Positions 6,841 through 16,233 of a stretch of DNA of 64,000 nucleotides are shown one piece after another. The stretch lies in assembly GCA_014490595.1 (NCBI GenBank), contig CP061031.1, positions 1,798,001 through 1,862,000 on the forward strand. Direction: 5' to 3'. The notes beneath the pieces were generated by a model. The model searched no databases. It saw only the letters and a program-made list of their open reading frames with translations, and was not told where the DNA came from. The position numbers and the translations under genes were made by a program. Source of the stretch: Corynebacterium wankanglinii. Its GTDB lineage: Bacteria; Actinomycetota; Actinomycetes; Mycobacteriales; Mycobacteriaceae. Position 1 is the stretch's first letter. Each line of letters starts with the position of its first letter.

Positions 6841-8133
6841 CTAGAAGTACCCCTCGAACGCGGCGGCCTTTGTCGCGGTGCGCTCCAGGCGCGACTCGGT
6901 CATGGAGGCGATCTGGTCCACGATCACGCGTTCGCGCTCCAGGTCCGTCTCCGCGGCGACGAACCACGCCTGGAACATGGTGTCTAGCGAGCCCGGCGCG
7001 CCGGCGCGTAAATACTCGTGGACGCGGTAGATGCGGTCGCGCTGGCGTTCCTGGCGCGCCTGGTGGGACGGCTGGTCCATGACGTAGAGCACGGCAACGG
7101 TTTTGAGCAGGCGCACTTCCGCCTCCACGTCCGGCGGGACCACCAGCCGCCCGTGTTGGCGGCCCAGGCCCAGGCCCGCCTCCCCAGCGCCCGACCCAGC
7201 GCCGAGCGCACGGTTTTCGTCGTCCTCCAGGGTGGCGCGGGTGACGGCGCCGACGTAGCGTCCCACCAGCTGCGAGGTCAGCGCCTTCAGCCCGGCCCAC
7301 GCTCCCAGGGAGTAGTCGAACTCGCTGGCGGCGGCGATGGCGGGCAGGGCCCGCAACCGGTCGGCGGCGTCGACCAAGGAATCCGCGTCGCCGCCGAACG
7401 CCGCCGCGCCCTTTTGCGCCAGTGCCGCCAGCTCCACGAAGTCCCACAGCACGCGCAGTGACACGCGCCCGGAGACGATGCCGTCCTCGACGTCGTGGAC
7501 GGAGTAGGCGATGTCGTCGGAGAAGTCCATCACCTGGGCCTCCATCGGTGGCGCGCCGTCGGTGTGGCCCTCGCGCACCCAGGCCAGCACGGCGGCGTCC
7601 TCGTCGTAGGCCGAGTACTTGCGGTTCACTGACCCGTCTGCGTTCGTGCGCGTGAGCGGGTATTTCACTGCCGCGTCGAGGGAGGCGCGGGTGAGGTTGA
7701 GGCCGTAGGACGTGCCGTCGATAAGCACTTTCGGCTCGAGGCGCGCCAGGATCCGCAGCGTTTGCGCGTTGCCCTCGAAGCCGCAGGGCGCGATCTCGTT
7801 GAGCGCGACCTCGCCGTTGTGTCCGTAGGGCGGGTGCCCGATGTCGTGGGTCAGCCCCGCCATCTCGCACAGGTCGGGGTTTAAGCCCAGGCCCTCGCCG
7901 ATGCCGCGGGAGATCTGCGCCACCTCCAGCGAGTGCGTCAGGCGGGTGCGCGGGGTGTCGCCGTCGCGGGGGCCCACCACCTGCGTTTTGTCGGCGAGCC
8001 TGCGCAGCGCCGCGGAATGCAGCACGCGGGCGCGGTCGCGGGCGAAATCCCCGCGCGAATCCGGGGCGAGTTGCGCGCCCTTCGGCGCCTCGTCGGCGCG
8101 GCGCTGTGTATCAGCGGCGTTGTAAACGTACAC
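6841..8133 (-). CDS. dgt: Deoxyguanosinetriphosphate triphosphohydrolase-like protein
   Basis: Dgt enzymes hydrolyse dNTPs to deoxynucleoside and triphosphate. The 430-residue sequence has the HD-domain signatures TRLTHSLEVAQISRGIG, GLTHDIGHPPYGHNGE and MDFSDDIAYSVHDVEDG, with usual length. It begins at GTG 8133; a TAGGGT -10 lies 8 nt upstream, so the message may be leaderless. The start faces the TPM-domain gene only 20 bp away, and the two appear to share one symmetrical -10 sequence. dgt lies close to dnaG in related genomes as I recall, consistent with the dnaG remnant at 1.4 kb. Confidence 0.9.
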   Translation of the reverse strand: MYVYNAADTQRRADEAPKGAQLAPDSRGDFARDRARVLHSAALRRLADKTQVVGPRDGDTPRTRLTHSLEVAQISRGIGEGLGLNPDLCEMAGLTHDIGHPPYGHNGEVALNEIAPCGFEGNAQTLRILARLEPKVLIDGTSYGLNLTRASLDAAVKYPLTRTNADGSVNRKYSAYDEDAAVLAWVREGHTDGAPPMEAQVMDFSDDIAYSVHDVEDGIVSGRVSLRVLWDFVELAALAQKGAAAFGGDADSLVDAADRLRALPAIAAASEFDYSLGAWAGLKALTSQLVGRYVGAVTRATLEDDENRALGAGSGAGEAGLGLGRQHGRLVVPPDVEAEVRLLKTVAVLYVMDQPSHQARQERQRDRIYRVHEYLRAGAPGSLDTMFQAWFVAAETDLERERVIVDQIASMTESRLERTATKAAAFEGYF

Positions 8134-8140
8134 GTCGCGC

Positions 8141-8147
8141 TACCCTA
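8141..8147. promoter_or_regulatory. Shared symmetrical -10 of the divergent dgt / TPM genes
   Basis: The heptamer TACCCTA reads TACCCT on the plus strand, 7 nt before the ATG at 8154, and TAGGGT on the minus strand, 8 nt before the GTG at 8133. Both distances fit leaderless transcription. The whole intergenic space is only 20 bp, so both -35 regions must lie inside the opposite coding sequence; neither matches consensus well. Confidence 0.5.
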
Positions 8148-8153
8148 GTCGGC

Positions 8154-10199
8154 ATGACTAGCCGTTACCTGAGCATCCTCGCCGTGTCCGGCGGCCTGTT
8201 TCTCACCGCCGCCCCCGCATTTGGCTTATCGACGGAAGCTTCGCCCACCCAACTCCAGGCCCAAGCAACCGCCACCAAGGCGTCGCTCGAGCCTGGGCGA
8301 CTGACGCAACCGGTGACCGACGACGCCGCGGTGCTCTCCGCCGGCGAACTCTCCGAGATCGAAGCCGCGATCCAGCAGGTGAGCCAGACCAAGGGCAAGT
8401 CGGTGCGCGTGGTGTTTTTGCGCTCGTTCGGGCAGTACACCCCGCCGGAGTGGGTGGATAAGGCCGTGGCGGCCAACGGCTCGAATACCGCCGTGCTGGC
8501 AATCTCGCCGGATGAGCGCCTGTATAACGTCGGCGGCGGCGAGGAGTGGACGCAGTCCGAAATCGACCGCATGAACGAGGCCGCGTACGCGCAGTTGTCG
8601 CAGATGAACTGGTCGTCCGCCGCGTTGAATGCGGTGAATGCGGTGGGGGCCGGAGGGTCGTCGTCAGGCAGTGGCGGCAGTGGCGGAGACGGCGCCGGCT
8701 GGCTCGCAGGCGGCCTGGGTGTGGCGGCGCTCGCGGGCGGCGGCGTGTACGCGGCTACGCGCAAGGGCACGAAGAGGCAGCAGGCCAAGCAGATCGAGTC
8801 CGCGAAGGCGCTGGACCCGGCGGACACCGATTCGCTGGGCCGATTGCCCACGCCGACCCTGGAGGAGCTCGCGCGCGACGCACTCGTCTCCGCCGACGAC
8901 TCCATCACCCAGGGCAAGCAGGAGCTCGAGCTGGCCACCGCCGAGTTCGGCGCGGACCGCGTGCGCCCGTTCACCTCCGCGATGAACGAGGCCACCGCCA
9001 CCCTGCAGCGCGCGTTTTCCACGCACCAGAAGCTTTACGACGCGATCCCGGAAACCGAACCCGAAAAACGCGCCATGCTGGTGGACATCGTCTCCTCTTC
9101 CGGCCGCGCGGAGCAGGCGCTGCGCGACAAAACCACCGAGTTCAACGAGATGCGCGGCGTGCTCATGCGCGCGCCCGAAGAAGTGGACAAGGTGCTCGCC
9201 CGCACGGTGGACATCCGCGCGCGCCTGGAACCCGCGCGCGGCACGCTGGAGCAGCTGCGCGGCGAGTACCCGGCGGAGATGCTCGAATCCATCGCGGACA
9301 ACGTGGACATCGCCGCTGCGTCCCTCGACGAGGCGGAGAAGGCGCTCGGCGAGGCCCGCCAGGTCGCGCAGCAGCCCGCCGGGCGCCAGGGCGCGCTGCT
9401 GGACACCCTCGCCGCCGCCACCCGCGCGGTGAACGTCTCCGACACCAACCTTGCCGCCATCGAGCACGCCGAGGACAACATCCGCGCCGCACGCGCCAAC
9501 CTACCGGCACTGGTGGCTGAAATCCGCGGCGAGCTGCGCGACATCGAGCAGGTCAAGGGCGCGCGTTCGCAGGGCGCGCCTATCGACGTCGCTTCGCTCG
9601 ACGCCGTCTCCGCCAAAGCCCAGCGCGCGCTGGCAGAGATGGGCGACCGCGCCGACACCGATCCGCTGGCCCTCTACCAGGAGCTGACCAGCATGGACGC
9701 TGAGATCGACGCGGCCCTCGACCGCGCCAAAGGCATCGCCGGGGACCAGTCCCGCGCCCTGCAGCTTTTCGACCAGCAGATGCAGGTCGCCGGCGCACAG
9801 ATCCAGCGCGCCGAGGACCTCATCCTCTCCCGCGGGCGCATCATCGGCTCCCGGGCCCGCACCCTGCTCGCGGAGGCGAAGCGCCAATACGCGCAGGCCC
9901 ACCAGCTGCGTGTGCGCGACACCCGCGCGGCCATCGACGCCTCCCGCGCCGCAACCGACACCGCTCGTCGCGCCGAGTCGGCCGCAAACGACGACATGCG
10001 CCGCTACCAGGCGGCGCGCAACCGCCAGACCGCCGACTCCCTCGCCAGCGCGGTGCTGTGGGGGTCGGTGCTCTCCGGCGGTTTCGGCGGGGGTGGTTTC
10101 GGCGGCGGATTCGGTGGAGGCGGCTACGGCGGCGGGTTTGGTGGGGGCGGCGGAGGCTTCTCCGGCGGGCGCCCCTCCAACCGCGGCGGCACCTTCTAG
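8154..10199 (+). CDS. TPM-domain membrane protein with coiled-coil and Gly-rich tail
   Basis: The 681-residue protein starts with a signal peptide (SILAVSGGLFLTAAPAFG). A TPM_phosphatase domain covers about 40-165 (TDDAAVLSAGELSEIEAAIQ, then VVFLRSFG and NVGGGEEW), followed by a GS-rich linker, one membrane helix (WLAGGLGVAALAGGGVYAA) and about 400 residues of heptad-like helices. The end is a run of GGFGGG repeats to GGRPSNRGGTF. TPM domains occur in proteins linked to photosystem repair or envelope maintenance; the role in corynebacteria is not settled. The longer ORF start upstream is rejected because TACCCT lies 7 nt before this ATG. It contains two copies of the iterated word (8224, 9578). 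Confidence 0.8.
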   Translation: MTSRYLSILAVSGGLFLTAAPAFGLSTEASPTQLQAQATATKASLEPGRLTQPVTDDAAVLSAGELSEIEAAIQQVSQTKGKSVRVVFLRSFGQYTPPEWVDKAVAANGSNTAVLAISPDERLYNVGGGEEWTQSEIDRMNEAAYAQLSQMNWSSAALNAVNAVGAGGSSSGSGGSGGDGAGWLAGGLGVAALAGGGVYAATRKGTKRQQAKQIESAKALDPADTDSLGRLPTPTLEELARDALVSADDSITQGKQELELATAEFGADRVRPFTSAMNEATATLQRAFSTHQKLYDAIPETEPEKRAMLVDIVSSSGRAEQALRDKTTEFNEMRGVLMRAPEEVDKVLARTVDIRARLEPARGTLEQLRGEYPAEMLESIADNVDIAAASLDEAEKALGEARQVAQQPAGRQGALLDTLAAATRAVNVSDTNLAAIEHAEDNIRAARANLPALVAEIRGELRDIEQVKGARSQGAPIDVASLDAVSAKAQRALAEMGDRADTDPLALYQELTSMDAEIDAALDRAKGIAGDQSRALQLFDQQMQVAGAQIQRAEDLILSRGRIIGSRARTLLAEAKRQYAQAHQLRVRDTRAAIDASRAATDTARRAESAANDDMRRYQAARNRQTADSLASAVLWGSVLSGGFGGGGFGGGFGGGGYGGGFGGGGGGFSGGRPSNRGGTF

Positions 10200-10207
10200 C
10201 GGGTGGG

Positions 10208-10678
10208 CTAGTACCGGGTGCGTCGGGCGGGCGCATCCACGAAGGTCAGCGCCCACGTCATGAAGGCGAGGTCCACCAGCTGGATCTCGTCGAACCCGTC
10301 GGCGCGAAGAGTGGGCTCTGCCACGTTCACGCCGAGCTCGCCTGACGGGAACCCGCGGGTGACGGCGATGAGCTCGCCGGAGGCGTCGCGGATCTCACGC
10401 TTCGGGGTTATGGCGCCGGCGAGGAAATCAAAACCTGTGCGGTTGCAGGTGTAGCGCCGCCCGGCGCAACTGGCGACGTAGCGCGAGACGGTGAGCCCCG
10501 CCTTGCGCAGCTCGTACTCGCCGCCGGTGCCCACGTCGAAGGCACGGAACCGCACCGGGTTGTCGGCCGTGATCCGCAAGACGGTCGCACCTGTATCGCC
10601 GGTCACCCTGATCGTGTCGGGGGTGGATTGGGCGATGGACCTGTGGTCGTCGTAAAGCGTGGGGCCCCGCCAGATCAC
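10208..10678 (-). CDS. Hypothetical protein (156 aa), second gene after glyS
   Basis: The start is a GTG overlapping the stop of the preceding gene (GTGA), so translation is coupled. The product is soluble and looks beta-rich (DTIRVTGDTGATVLRITAD, then PVRFRAFDVGTGGEYEL and CNRTGFDFLAGAIT), ending in APARRTRY. Alternation of short strands and turns recalls LURP/tubby-like folds, but I do not recognise a family. The longer frame to 11077 is excluded because it runs inside the neighbouring gene in another frame. Confidence 0.55.
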   Translation of the reverse strand: MIWRGPTLYDDHRSIAQSTPDTIRVTGDTGATVLRITADNPVRFRAFDVGTGGEYELRKAGLTVSRYVASCAGRRYTCNRTGFDFLAGAITPKREIRDASGELIAVTRGFPSGELGVNVAEPTLRADGFDEIQLVDLAFMTWALTFVDAPARRTRY

Positions 10679-11181
10679 AACACTGCCACCACGACGGTGA
10701 ACAGCGACAAGAACACCAGCGTTGCTATCAGCGCGGTGGAGGTGACCATCTTGCGGGCCTCCAACACCGCGCGCGACAGCCACGCAAGACCTGCGACGTG
10801 GGTGGGCGGCAGGTTCGTCTCGCCCTCGAACTCGAGGATGGCCTTGCGCACGCCGTTGTGGTCCTGCGTGAACTGGGCGACCTTCTCGCCGTCCGGGCCC
10901 TCGACCACCCAGTTCTTGGTGGTCTCCGGGATGAACGCGTACGGGGTGTCCTCCACGACCACGTCGATGCGCTTGGCGCGCTTCAAGCTGTCGCCGGTGC
11001 GCACGATCTCGCGCCCGCCGCAGGTGGCCACCGCGCCCGTTTCCGGGTGGGAGGTCAGCTCCCAGTGTTGGCCGCACACGATGGCGCGGTCGTGCTCGAA
11101 TACGCCCAAGACGTCCGGGCCGTCCTCGGCCAGCAGCTTCGGCGCGTCCCGGTTCGTGCGGTCCCAGCTGACGTAGTGCAC
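10675..11181 (-). CDS. Hypothetical protein (168 aa) with C-terminal membrane anchor
   Basis: It follows glyS with a 2-bp gap and overlaps the next gene by 4 bp. The first 130 residues are soluble (HYVSWDRTNRDAPKLLAEDG, then TCGGREIVRTGDSLKRAKR and NWVVEGPDGEKVAQFTQDH). A C-terminal helix (TSTALIATLVFLSLFTVVVA) leaves no residues beyond VL, like a tail-anchored protein. Its layout of short beta-strands resembles the next gene's product, so the two may be paralogues or partners. No function is recognised. Confidence 0.6.
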   Translation of the reverse strand: MHYVSWDRTNRDAPKLLAEDGPDVLGVFEHDRAIVCGQHWELTSHPETGAVATCGGREIVRTGDSLKRAKRIDVVVEDTPYAFIPETTKNWVVEGPDGEKVAQFTQDHNGVRKAILEFEGETNLPPTHVAGLAWLSRAVLEARKMVTSTALIATLVFLSLFTVVVAVL

Positions 11182-11183
11182 GG

Positions 11184-12566
11184 TTAGCAGCCGATCAGGC
11201 GGGCGGCCAGGTAGGACTCGAGCTCCGCCAGCGGCACACGCTCCTGCTCCATCGTGTCGCGCTCGCGCACGGTGACGGCCTGGTCCTCCAGGGTGTCAAA
11301 GTCGTAGGTGACGCAGAACGGGGTGCCCGTCTCGTCCTGGCGGCGGTAGCGGCGGCCGATGGCGCCGGAGGTGTCGTAATCCACGTTCCAGTGCTGGCGC
11401 AGCTTCGCGGCCAGCTCCTCGGCGGGGCCGGCGAGCTCCGGCTTCTTCGACAGCGGCAGCACCGCCACCTTTATCGGGGCCAGGCGGCGGTCCAGGCGCA
11501 GCACGACGCGGGTGTCGGTGCCGCCCTTGGCGTTGGGGGCCTCCTCCTCGTCGTACGCGTCGATGAGGAAGGCCATCATCGCGCGGCCCAGGCCTGCGGC
11601 CGGCTCGATGCAGTACGGGATCCAGCGCTCGCCCGATTCCTGGTCGAAGTAGCTCAAGTCCTCGCCGGAGGCCTCGGCGTGGGTGCGCAGGTCGTAGTCC
11701 GTGCGGTTGGCCACGCCCTCGAGCTCGCCCCACTTGGAGCCGGTGAAGCCGAACGCGTACTCGATGTCGACGGTGCGCTTGGAGTAGTGGGACAGCTTCT
11801 CCTGCGGGTGCTCGTACAGGCGCAGGTTGTCCGGGTTGATGCCCAGGTCGACGTACCAGTTGTAGCGGTTGTCAATCCAGTACTCGTGCCACTTCTCGTC
11901 CTCGCCGGGCTTGACAAAGAACTCCATCTCCATCTGCTCGAACTCGCGGGTGCGGAAGATGAAGTTGCCCGGGGTGATCTCGTTGCGGAAGCTCTTGCCG
12001 GTATTCGCGATGCCGAACGGCGGCTTCAGACGCGCCGACGTCATGACGTTTTTGAAGTTGACGAAGATGCCCTGCGCGGTCTCCGGGCGCAGGTAGTGCA
12101 GGCCTTCTTTGTCGTCGACGGGGCCCAGGTAGGTCTTCATCAACCCGGAAAACGCCTTCGGTTCGGTCCAGTTGCCCGGCTGGCCGGTCTCCGGGTCGTT
12201 GATGTCCGCCAAACCGTTTACCGGCGGGTGGCCGTGCTTTTCCTCGTACGCCTCGATGAGGTGGTCGGCGCGGTAGCGCTTGTGGGTGTGGAGGGACTCC
12301 ACCAGCGGGTCCGTGAACACCTCGACGTGGCCGGAGGCCTCCCACACGCGCGTGGGCAAGATGACAGAGGTGTCCACACCCACCGTGTCCGGGCGGGACT
12401 GCACCATGTGCTTCCACCACTGGCGCTTGAGGTTTTCTTTCAGCTCGACGCCTAGCGGGCCGTAATCCCACGCGGAGCGGGTGCCGCCGTAAATCTCGCC
12501 CGCGGGGTATACCAGTCCGCGGCGTTTGCAGAGGTTAACGACGGTTTCGATCTTTGATGCGGGCAT
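11184..12566 (-). CDS. glyS: Glycine--tRNA ligase (homodimeric, class II)
   Basis: It charges tRNA-Gly with glycine. The 460-residue length and motifs fit the alpha2 bacterial enzyme: [20 protein letters not shown] at the start, [14 protein letters not shown] (motif 2 region), [10 protein letters not shown], and a C-terminal anticodon-binding domain starting near [13 protein letters not shown]. The start is the second ATG ([10 protein letters not shown]), because AGGAG stands six bases upstream; the longer frame runs into the promoter. Two small genes follow in an apparent operon. The divergent znr-zur genes are upstream. Confidence 0.95.
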   Translation of the reverse strand: MPASKIETVVNLCKRRGLVYPAGEIYGGTRSAWDYGPLGVELKENLKRQWWKHMVQSRPDTVGVDTSVILPTRVWEASGHVEVFTDPLVESLHTHKRYRADHLIEAYEEKHGHPPVNGLADINDPETGQPGNWTEPKAFSGLMKTYLGPVDDKEGLHYLRPETAQGIFVNFKNVMTSARLKPPFGIANTGKSFRNEITPGNFIFRTREFEQMEMEFFVKPGEDEKWHEYWIDNRYNWYVDLGINPDNLRLYEHPQEKLSHYSKRTVDIEYAFGFTGSKWGELEGVANRTDYDLRTHAEASGEDLSYFDQESGERWIPYCIEPAAGLGRAMMAFLIDAYDEEEAPNAKGGTDTRVVLRLDRRLAPIKVAVLPLSKKPELAGPAEELAAKLRQHWNVDYDTSGAIGRRYRRQDETGTPFCVTYDFDTLEDQAVTVRERDTMEQERVPLAELESYLAARLIGC

Positions 12567-12680
12567 CAACATCTCCTGGTGGGAACGTGCGTGCAAATTA
12601 CCGTGAACAGCATAGCCCGCTTCACAGAGCCTCCGGCCACCCACCCAGCTTGGACACAGGTCCCAACGCGTGAGGGCGTC

Positions 12681-12708
12681 TTGTATCCTGGACCAACGTC
12701 AATACAAT
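12681..12708 (+). promoter_or_regulatory. Promoter of znr, with a possible operator
   Basis: TTGTAT (12681-12686), a 16-nt spacer and TACAAT (12703-12708) form a good sigma-A promoter. TTGTAT and ATACAA are inverted copies, so the promoter is also a palindrome that a dimeric regulator could bind. AAAGGGG before the ATG at 12742 is the ribosome site. The 12567-12741 gap holds nothing else except the glyS upstream region. Confidence 0.5.
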
Positions 12709-12741
12709 TTTGCCCAATGGCCCTGACGAAAGGGGACGCCG

Positions 12742-13227
12742 ATGAGCGACCGCTGGCGTCTGGCTGACCATACGGATCTCACCGAGGAGGAACTGGACCG
12801 CGCCGCCGCACTGGTGAAGGTACTGGATTCCCAAACCCGGCTGGAGATCCTCCTGCTACTCAACGAAGGTGAGAAGGTGGTGCACCAGCTGGTCACCGAG
12901 CTGGACAAGTCCCAGCCGCTGATCTCCCAGCACCTGCGCGTACTGCGCTCGGCCGGCCTAGTCACCTCCTCCCGCAAGGGCCGCGAAGTGCTCTACGCGC
13001 TGTCCCAACCGGACGTCATCGGCATCATCCACGATCTCGCCTCGCTGGAGACCATCAAGCAGGCGGAAGACGAGCTGGCCGCGCGCCGCGAACGCCGGCA
13101 GCGCACCGCCACTACAAGCCGCGAGGACGGCTCCGCCGGCGCGGCCATCATCGACCCGCCCGCCCCGGTGCGCCCGGAGCTCGACCCGGGGCTGCTGCCT
13201 ACCACGCCGAAGCCGATCCGGGACTAG
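12742..13227 (+). CDS. znr: ArsR-family zinc-type transcriptional regulator
   Basis: This 161-residue winged-helix repressor has the ArsR core LVKVLDSQTRLEILLLLNEG, then VVHQLVTELDKSQPLISQHL (recognition helix) and LRSAGLVTSSRKGREVLYAL. A disordered, Pro-rich C-terminus follows. ArsR proteins release DNA when metal binds. The gene directly precedes zur in C. glutamicum, where the pair controls zinc homeostasis. I see no ArsR CxC metal box in the recognition helix, so any metal site must use other ligands such as the C-terminal helix. The gene is 15 bp from zur and likely co-transcribed. Confidence 0.8.
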   Translation: MSDRWRLADHTDLTEEELDRAAALVKVLDSQTRLEILLLLNEGEKVVHQLVTELDKSQPLISQHLRVLRSAGLVTSSRKGREVLYALSQPDVIGIIHDLASLETIKQAEDELAARRERRQRTATTSREDGSAGAAIIDPPAPVRPELDPGLLPTTPKPIRD

Positions 13228-13242
13228 CTACACTTGGCGGCC

Positions 13243-13683
13243 ATGACGCAACCGAACCGCCGGGCGCATCACGCGCGCCCCGTACCCAAGCTGGGCCCGC
13301 GCATGACGCGCCAGCGCGCCGCCGTCGTGGAGACGCTGCGTGGGCTGGACAAGTTCGCGTCTGCGAAAACCATTCATGAGCAGCTGCTAAACGACGGCGC
13401 TTCCGTCGGCCTCACCACCGTCTACCGCACCCTCCAGTCCCTCGCCGAGGTCGAAGCCGTGGACGTGCTGCACTCCCCCGACGGGGAAACGCTCTACCGC
13501 GACTGTCTGACCGGCCACCACCATCACCACCTCGTGTGCACCGAGTGCGGGCGCAGCGAGGAGATCGAGGGCGGACCCGTGGAGAAGTGGGCCGAAATTA
13601 TCGCCGCGCGCTACGGCTACGAGCTCGCCGGCCACGACGCCGAAGTCTACGGCGTGTGCCGCGCCTGCCAGGCGAGACGCTAG
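13243..13683 (+). CDS. zur: Zinc uptake regulator Zur (Fur family)
   Basis: Fur-family repressor of 146 residues that shuts off zinc import when Zn is bound. The DNA-binding part holds RMTRQRAAVVETLRGLDKF, then SVGLTTVYRTLQSLAE. The metal-binding part holds a five-His run followed by LVCTECG (about 91-103) and a C-terminal CRAC, giving the two CxxC pairs of the structural zinc site. I chose ATG 13243 rather than the upstream TTG because TACACT (13229-13234) stands 8 nt before it, allowing a leaderless transcript besides read-through from znr. The stop abuts the converging uppS stop. Confidence 0.9.
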   Translation: MTQPNRRAHHARPVPKLGPRMTRQRAAVVETLRGLDKFASAKTIHEQLLNDGASVGLTTVYRTLQSLAEVEAVDVLHSPDGETLYRDCLTGHHHHHLVCTECGRSEEIEGGPVEKWAEIIAARYGYELAGHDAEVYGVCRACQARR

Positions 13684-14409
13684 CTACTTGGCAAACTTGT
13701 CCACCGCACCGCCGAAGCGGCGGTCACGCTTGGCGTACTCCAACACCGCGTCCCAGAGGTCTTCCTTGGTGAAATCCGGGAACAGCACGTCCTGATACAC
13801 CATCTCCGCGTACGCCGACTGCCAGAGCAGGAAGTTCGACGTGCGCTGCTCGCCCGAGGGGCGCAGGAACAGGTCCACGTCAGGCATGTCCGGGCGGTAC
13901 AGGTAGCGGGCGATGGTCTTTTCGTCGGCGGCGGTCACACCGTCGTCGAGAAGCTTTTGCACCGCGTCCGCGAGCTCCGCGCGCCCGCCGTAGTTCACGC
14001 ACATGGCCAGGGTCAGGCCGGTGTTGTGCTTGGTCAGCTCCTCGGCCACCTCGAGCTCTTCGATGACACTGCCCCACAGCTTCGGGCGGCGCCCGCACCA
14101 CACCACACGCACGTTTTTGTCGTGCAGCTCGTCGCGCTGGCGGCGCAGCACGTCGCGCGTGAAGTTCATGAGGAAGTGCACCTCGGACGGCGAGCGCTTC
14201 CAGTTCTCGGTGGAAAACGCGTACGCGGAGAGCCACTCCACGCCCCCGAGCTCGATGCACGCGTCCACGGCGTCCATGAGCTTTTCCTCCCCCACCTTGT
14301 GGCCCTCGGTGCGCTTCAAGCCCCGTTGCTGCGCCCAGCGGCCGTTGCCGTCCATCACCAGCGCGATGTGCTTGGGGATGAACTTCTTGTCTATCTGTGG
14401 AGCGCCCAT
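13684..14409 (-). CDS. uppS: Polyprenyl (decaprenyl) diphosphate synthase, cis type
   Basis: It makes the C50/C55 lipid carrier for peptidoglycan and arabinogalactan from isopentenyl diphosphate. The 241-residue sequence has [19 protein letters not shown] with the catalytic Asp, [13 protein letters not shown], and the C-terminal [19 protein letters not shown]. The longer frame upstream is rejected because it runs into recO and leaves the family length. It starts 8 bp after the recO stop, so era-recO-uppS form one operon. A GTCGATATGG word spans the start region at 14406. Confidence 0.95.
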   Translation of the reverse strand: MGAPQIDKKFIPKHIALVMDGNGRWAQQRGLKRTEGHKVGEEKLMDAVDACIELGGVEWLSAYAFSTENWKRSPSEVHFLMNFTRDVLRRQRDELHDKNVRVVWCGRRPKLWGSVIEELEVAEELTKHNTGLTLAMCVNYGGRAELADAVQKLLDDGVTAADEKTIARYLYRPDMPDVDLFLRPSGEQRTSNFLLWQSAYAEMVYQDVLFPDFTKEDLWDAVLEYAKRDRRFGGAVDKFAK

Positions 14410-14417
14410 ATCGACGA

Positions 14418-15143
14418 TTATGCCTGCTCCATGATCTTCAAACTCTTCAGCCCGGCCTCCAGGTTGAACTGCAGGTGTGCGACCGTGGCGCGGTGAATCT
14501 GCGCCACGCGTATCGACGACGTCCCGTTCCCCCGCTGCATCAACCACATATCGTGCAGGGTCTCTTCATCCACGTCCATGGAGCCCGGCGGCCGGCAGTT
14601 GTTGCACACCGCACCCCCGACGGCGGCGTTGAACGCCTTGTGCGGGCCCGGGGTGCCGCAGTTCGCGCAGTTGAACAGGGAGAGCCCCCACCCGGCGTGC
14701 TCGGTGGCCTGCAGGATGAACGCGTCGAGCACCATGGTGGGGTGCTGGTCCCTCTGCAGGTTCTTCAACGCGTCCTGGACCAGCGCGAACAGGGTGGGGT
14801 CCGCCTCGTCGTAGCTGAGCCGCTCCGCAGTCTCCATCACCGCGCAGGCGGCGGTGTAACGGTCAAAGTCGTCGATGATGCGGGCACCGTAGTAGGTGAC
14901 GGTGTCGGCGGAAGCGATCGTCGATAGGCCTCTGCCCGGGTAGATCAGCGCATCCACCTCCACGAACGGCTGCAAGCGGGAACCGAAACGACTCTTGGCT
15001 TTGCGCACCCCCTTCGCCACCCCACGAACGAGCCCGTGGTTCTGGGTGAGTAGCACCACCACGCGGTCTGCTTCGCCGAAGTCGTAGGTGCGCACCACGA
15101 ACGCGCGGTCGCGCCAGTTCGGACGGGGTGCCCTAGAAACCAA
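14418..15143 (-). CDS. recO: DNA repair protein RecO
   Basis: RecO anneals single strands and loads RecA through RecFOR. The 241-residue protein has an N-terminal OB fold ([20 protein letters not shown], then [20 protein letters not shown]) and a zinc site, CANCG and CNNC. The start is a TTG inside the end of era (11-bp overlap). Two copies of the iterated word (14508, 14920) fall in it, read as TCG ATA CGC and CTA TCG ACG, both with rare codons. Confidence 0.93.
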   Translation of the reverse strand: MVSRAPRPNWRDRAFVVRTYDFGEADRVVVLLTQNHGLVRGVAKGVRKAKSRFGSRLQPFVEVDALIYPGRGLSTIASADTVTYYGARIIDDFDRYTAACAVMETAERLSYDEADPTLFALVQDALKNLQRDQHPTMVLDAFILQATEHAGWGLSLFNCANCGTPGPHKAFNAAVGGAVCNNCRPPGSMDVDEETLHDMWLMQRGNGTSSIRVAQIHRATVAHLQFNLEAGLKSLKIMEQA

Positions 15144-16125
15144 GCCGGCCCAGCGCCTTCGGGTCCTGCTGCCAGTTCTTCAGCACCTTCACGCGCACGT
15201 CGAGGTAAACGTTGCTGCCGGTCAGCTCGATGATCTGCTTGCGTGCGCGATGCACGATGCTGCTCAGCCGACGCCCGTCGGGGCCCTCGATGATGCGCTT
15301 TTGGCCCGGGCGCTCCAGGAACAGCACCGCGTAGATCATCATCCGCTCCGGGTTGTCCGGGTCCGGGTGCATCTCGTCGATCTGGACGGCGACGGAGTGC
15401 GGCAGCTCGTCGCGAAGCCCCCGCAGCGCCTCCTCGCGGATCAGCTCCGCGATGCGGGTTTCCGTGTCCTCGTCGGTGGTGTGGCCCTCCGGGTAGAAAC
15501 GCGGCCCCTCGGGGAGGTTGTCCACGATGACGTTGAGCAACACATCCGTCTGGACGCCGGCCGTGGCCGAGACTGGCACAAGATCCGCCTCCGGGCCGAG
15601 CAGCTCGTGCAGCTCCAACAGGCGCTCGCCGACGGTGTCCTTGCTGGCTTTATCCAGCTTGGTCACGATGCCCACGATCGGGGTGTTCGGCTTCGTCCCC
15701 CTAATCTGCTCCAGGATGTAGCGATCGCCAGGGCCGATCTTCTCGTCCGCCGGGACCGTGAAGCCAATGACGTCCACGTCCGCGAAGGTGTCCTTGACCA
15801 CGTCGTTGAGGCGCTCGCCCAGCAACGTACGGGGGCGGTGGATACCGGGAGTGTCCACCACGATCACCTGCGCATCGTCGCGGTTGATCACGCCGCGGAT
15901 GGGGTGGCGGGTGGTCTCCGGCTGGTCCGCCATGATCGCGATCTTCTCCCCCACCAGCGCGTTCGTCAGCGTGGACTTGCCGGTGTTCGGGCGGCCGACG
16001 AAGCTGACAAAGCCGGACTTGAACCCCTCCGGGGTGTCGGTGAAGGCGCCGGCGTCTGCGCGCTCGACGTCGTTCGCTGCAGCGTCCGCGGGCAAGTCAT
16101 CCGGGAAATCGGGGAAGTCGCTCAT
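15133..16125 (-). CDS. era: GTPase Era
   Basis: Era binds 16S rRNA 3' ends and helps 30S maturation. The 330-residue protein has G1 GRPNTGKST at 44-52, the Era-specific TTRHPIRGV, G3 DTPG, G4 TKLD, and a C-terminal KH domain (GQKRIIEGPDGRRLSSIVHR). An acidic N-terminal tail of about 35 residues precedes the G domain, as in other corynebacteria. TAAACT lies 8 nt before the ATG, suggesting a leaderless message. Normally corC precedes era; here three other genes separate them. Confidence 0.95.
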   Translation of the reverse strand: MSDFPDFPDDLPADAAANDVERADAGAFTDTPEGFKSGFVSFVGRPNTGKSTLTNALVGEKIAIMADQPETTRHPIRGVINRDDAQVIVVDTPGIHRPRTLLGERLNDVVKDTFADVDVIGFTVPADEKIGPGDRYILEQIRGTKPNTPIVGIVTKLDKASKDTVGERLLELHELLGPEADLVPVSATAGVQTDVLLNVIVDNLPEGPRFYPEGHTTDEDTETRIAELIREEALRGLRDELPHSVAVQIDEMHPDPDNPERMMIYAVLFLERPGQKRIIEGPDGRRLSSIVHRARKQIIELTGSNVYLDVRVKVLKNWQQDPKALGRLGF

Positions 16126-16233
16126 GGCGAATCAGTTTACCTGACCTGCGGGTTGTGAGTTTCTCAGGTTGAGTTATCCACATTTCGCTTCTGGTCTGGT
16201 TTTGGGGGTTGCTTCAGGTTTAGCGTCTGGGGC

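Noticed and set aside
8546..9520. Long alternative frames inside the TPM gene on both strands
   Set aside because: They are Arg/Ala-rich shadow frames of a high-GC gene with no start signals.
10078..10165. GGCGG-rich tandem-like DNA
   Set aside because: It encodes the Gly/Phe/Tyr-rich C-terminus of the TPM-domain protein and needs no separate explanation.
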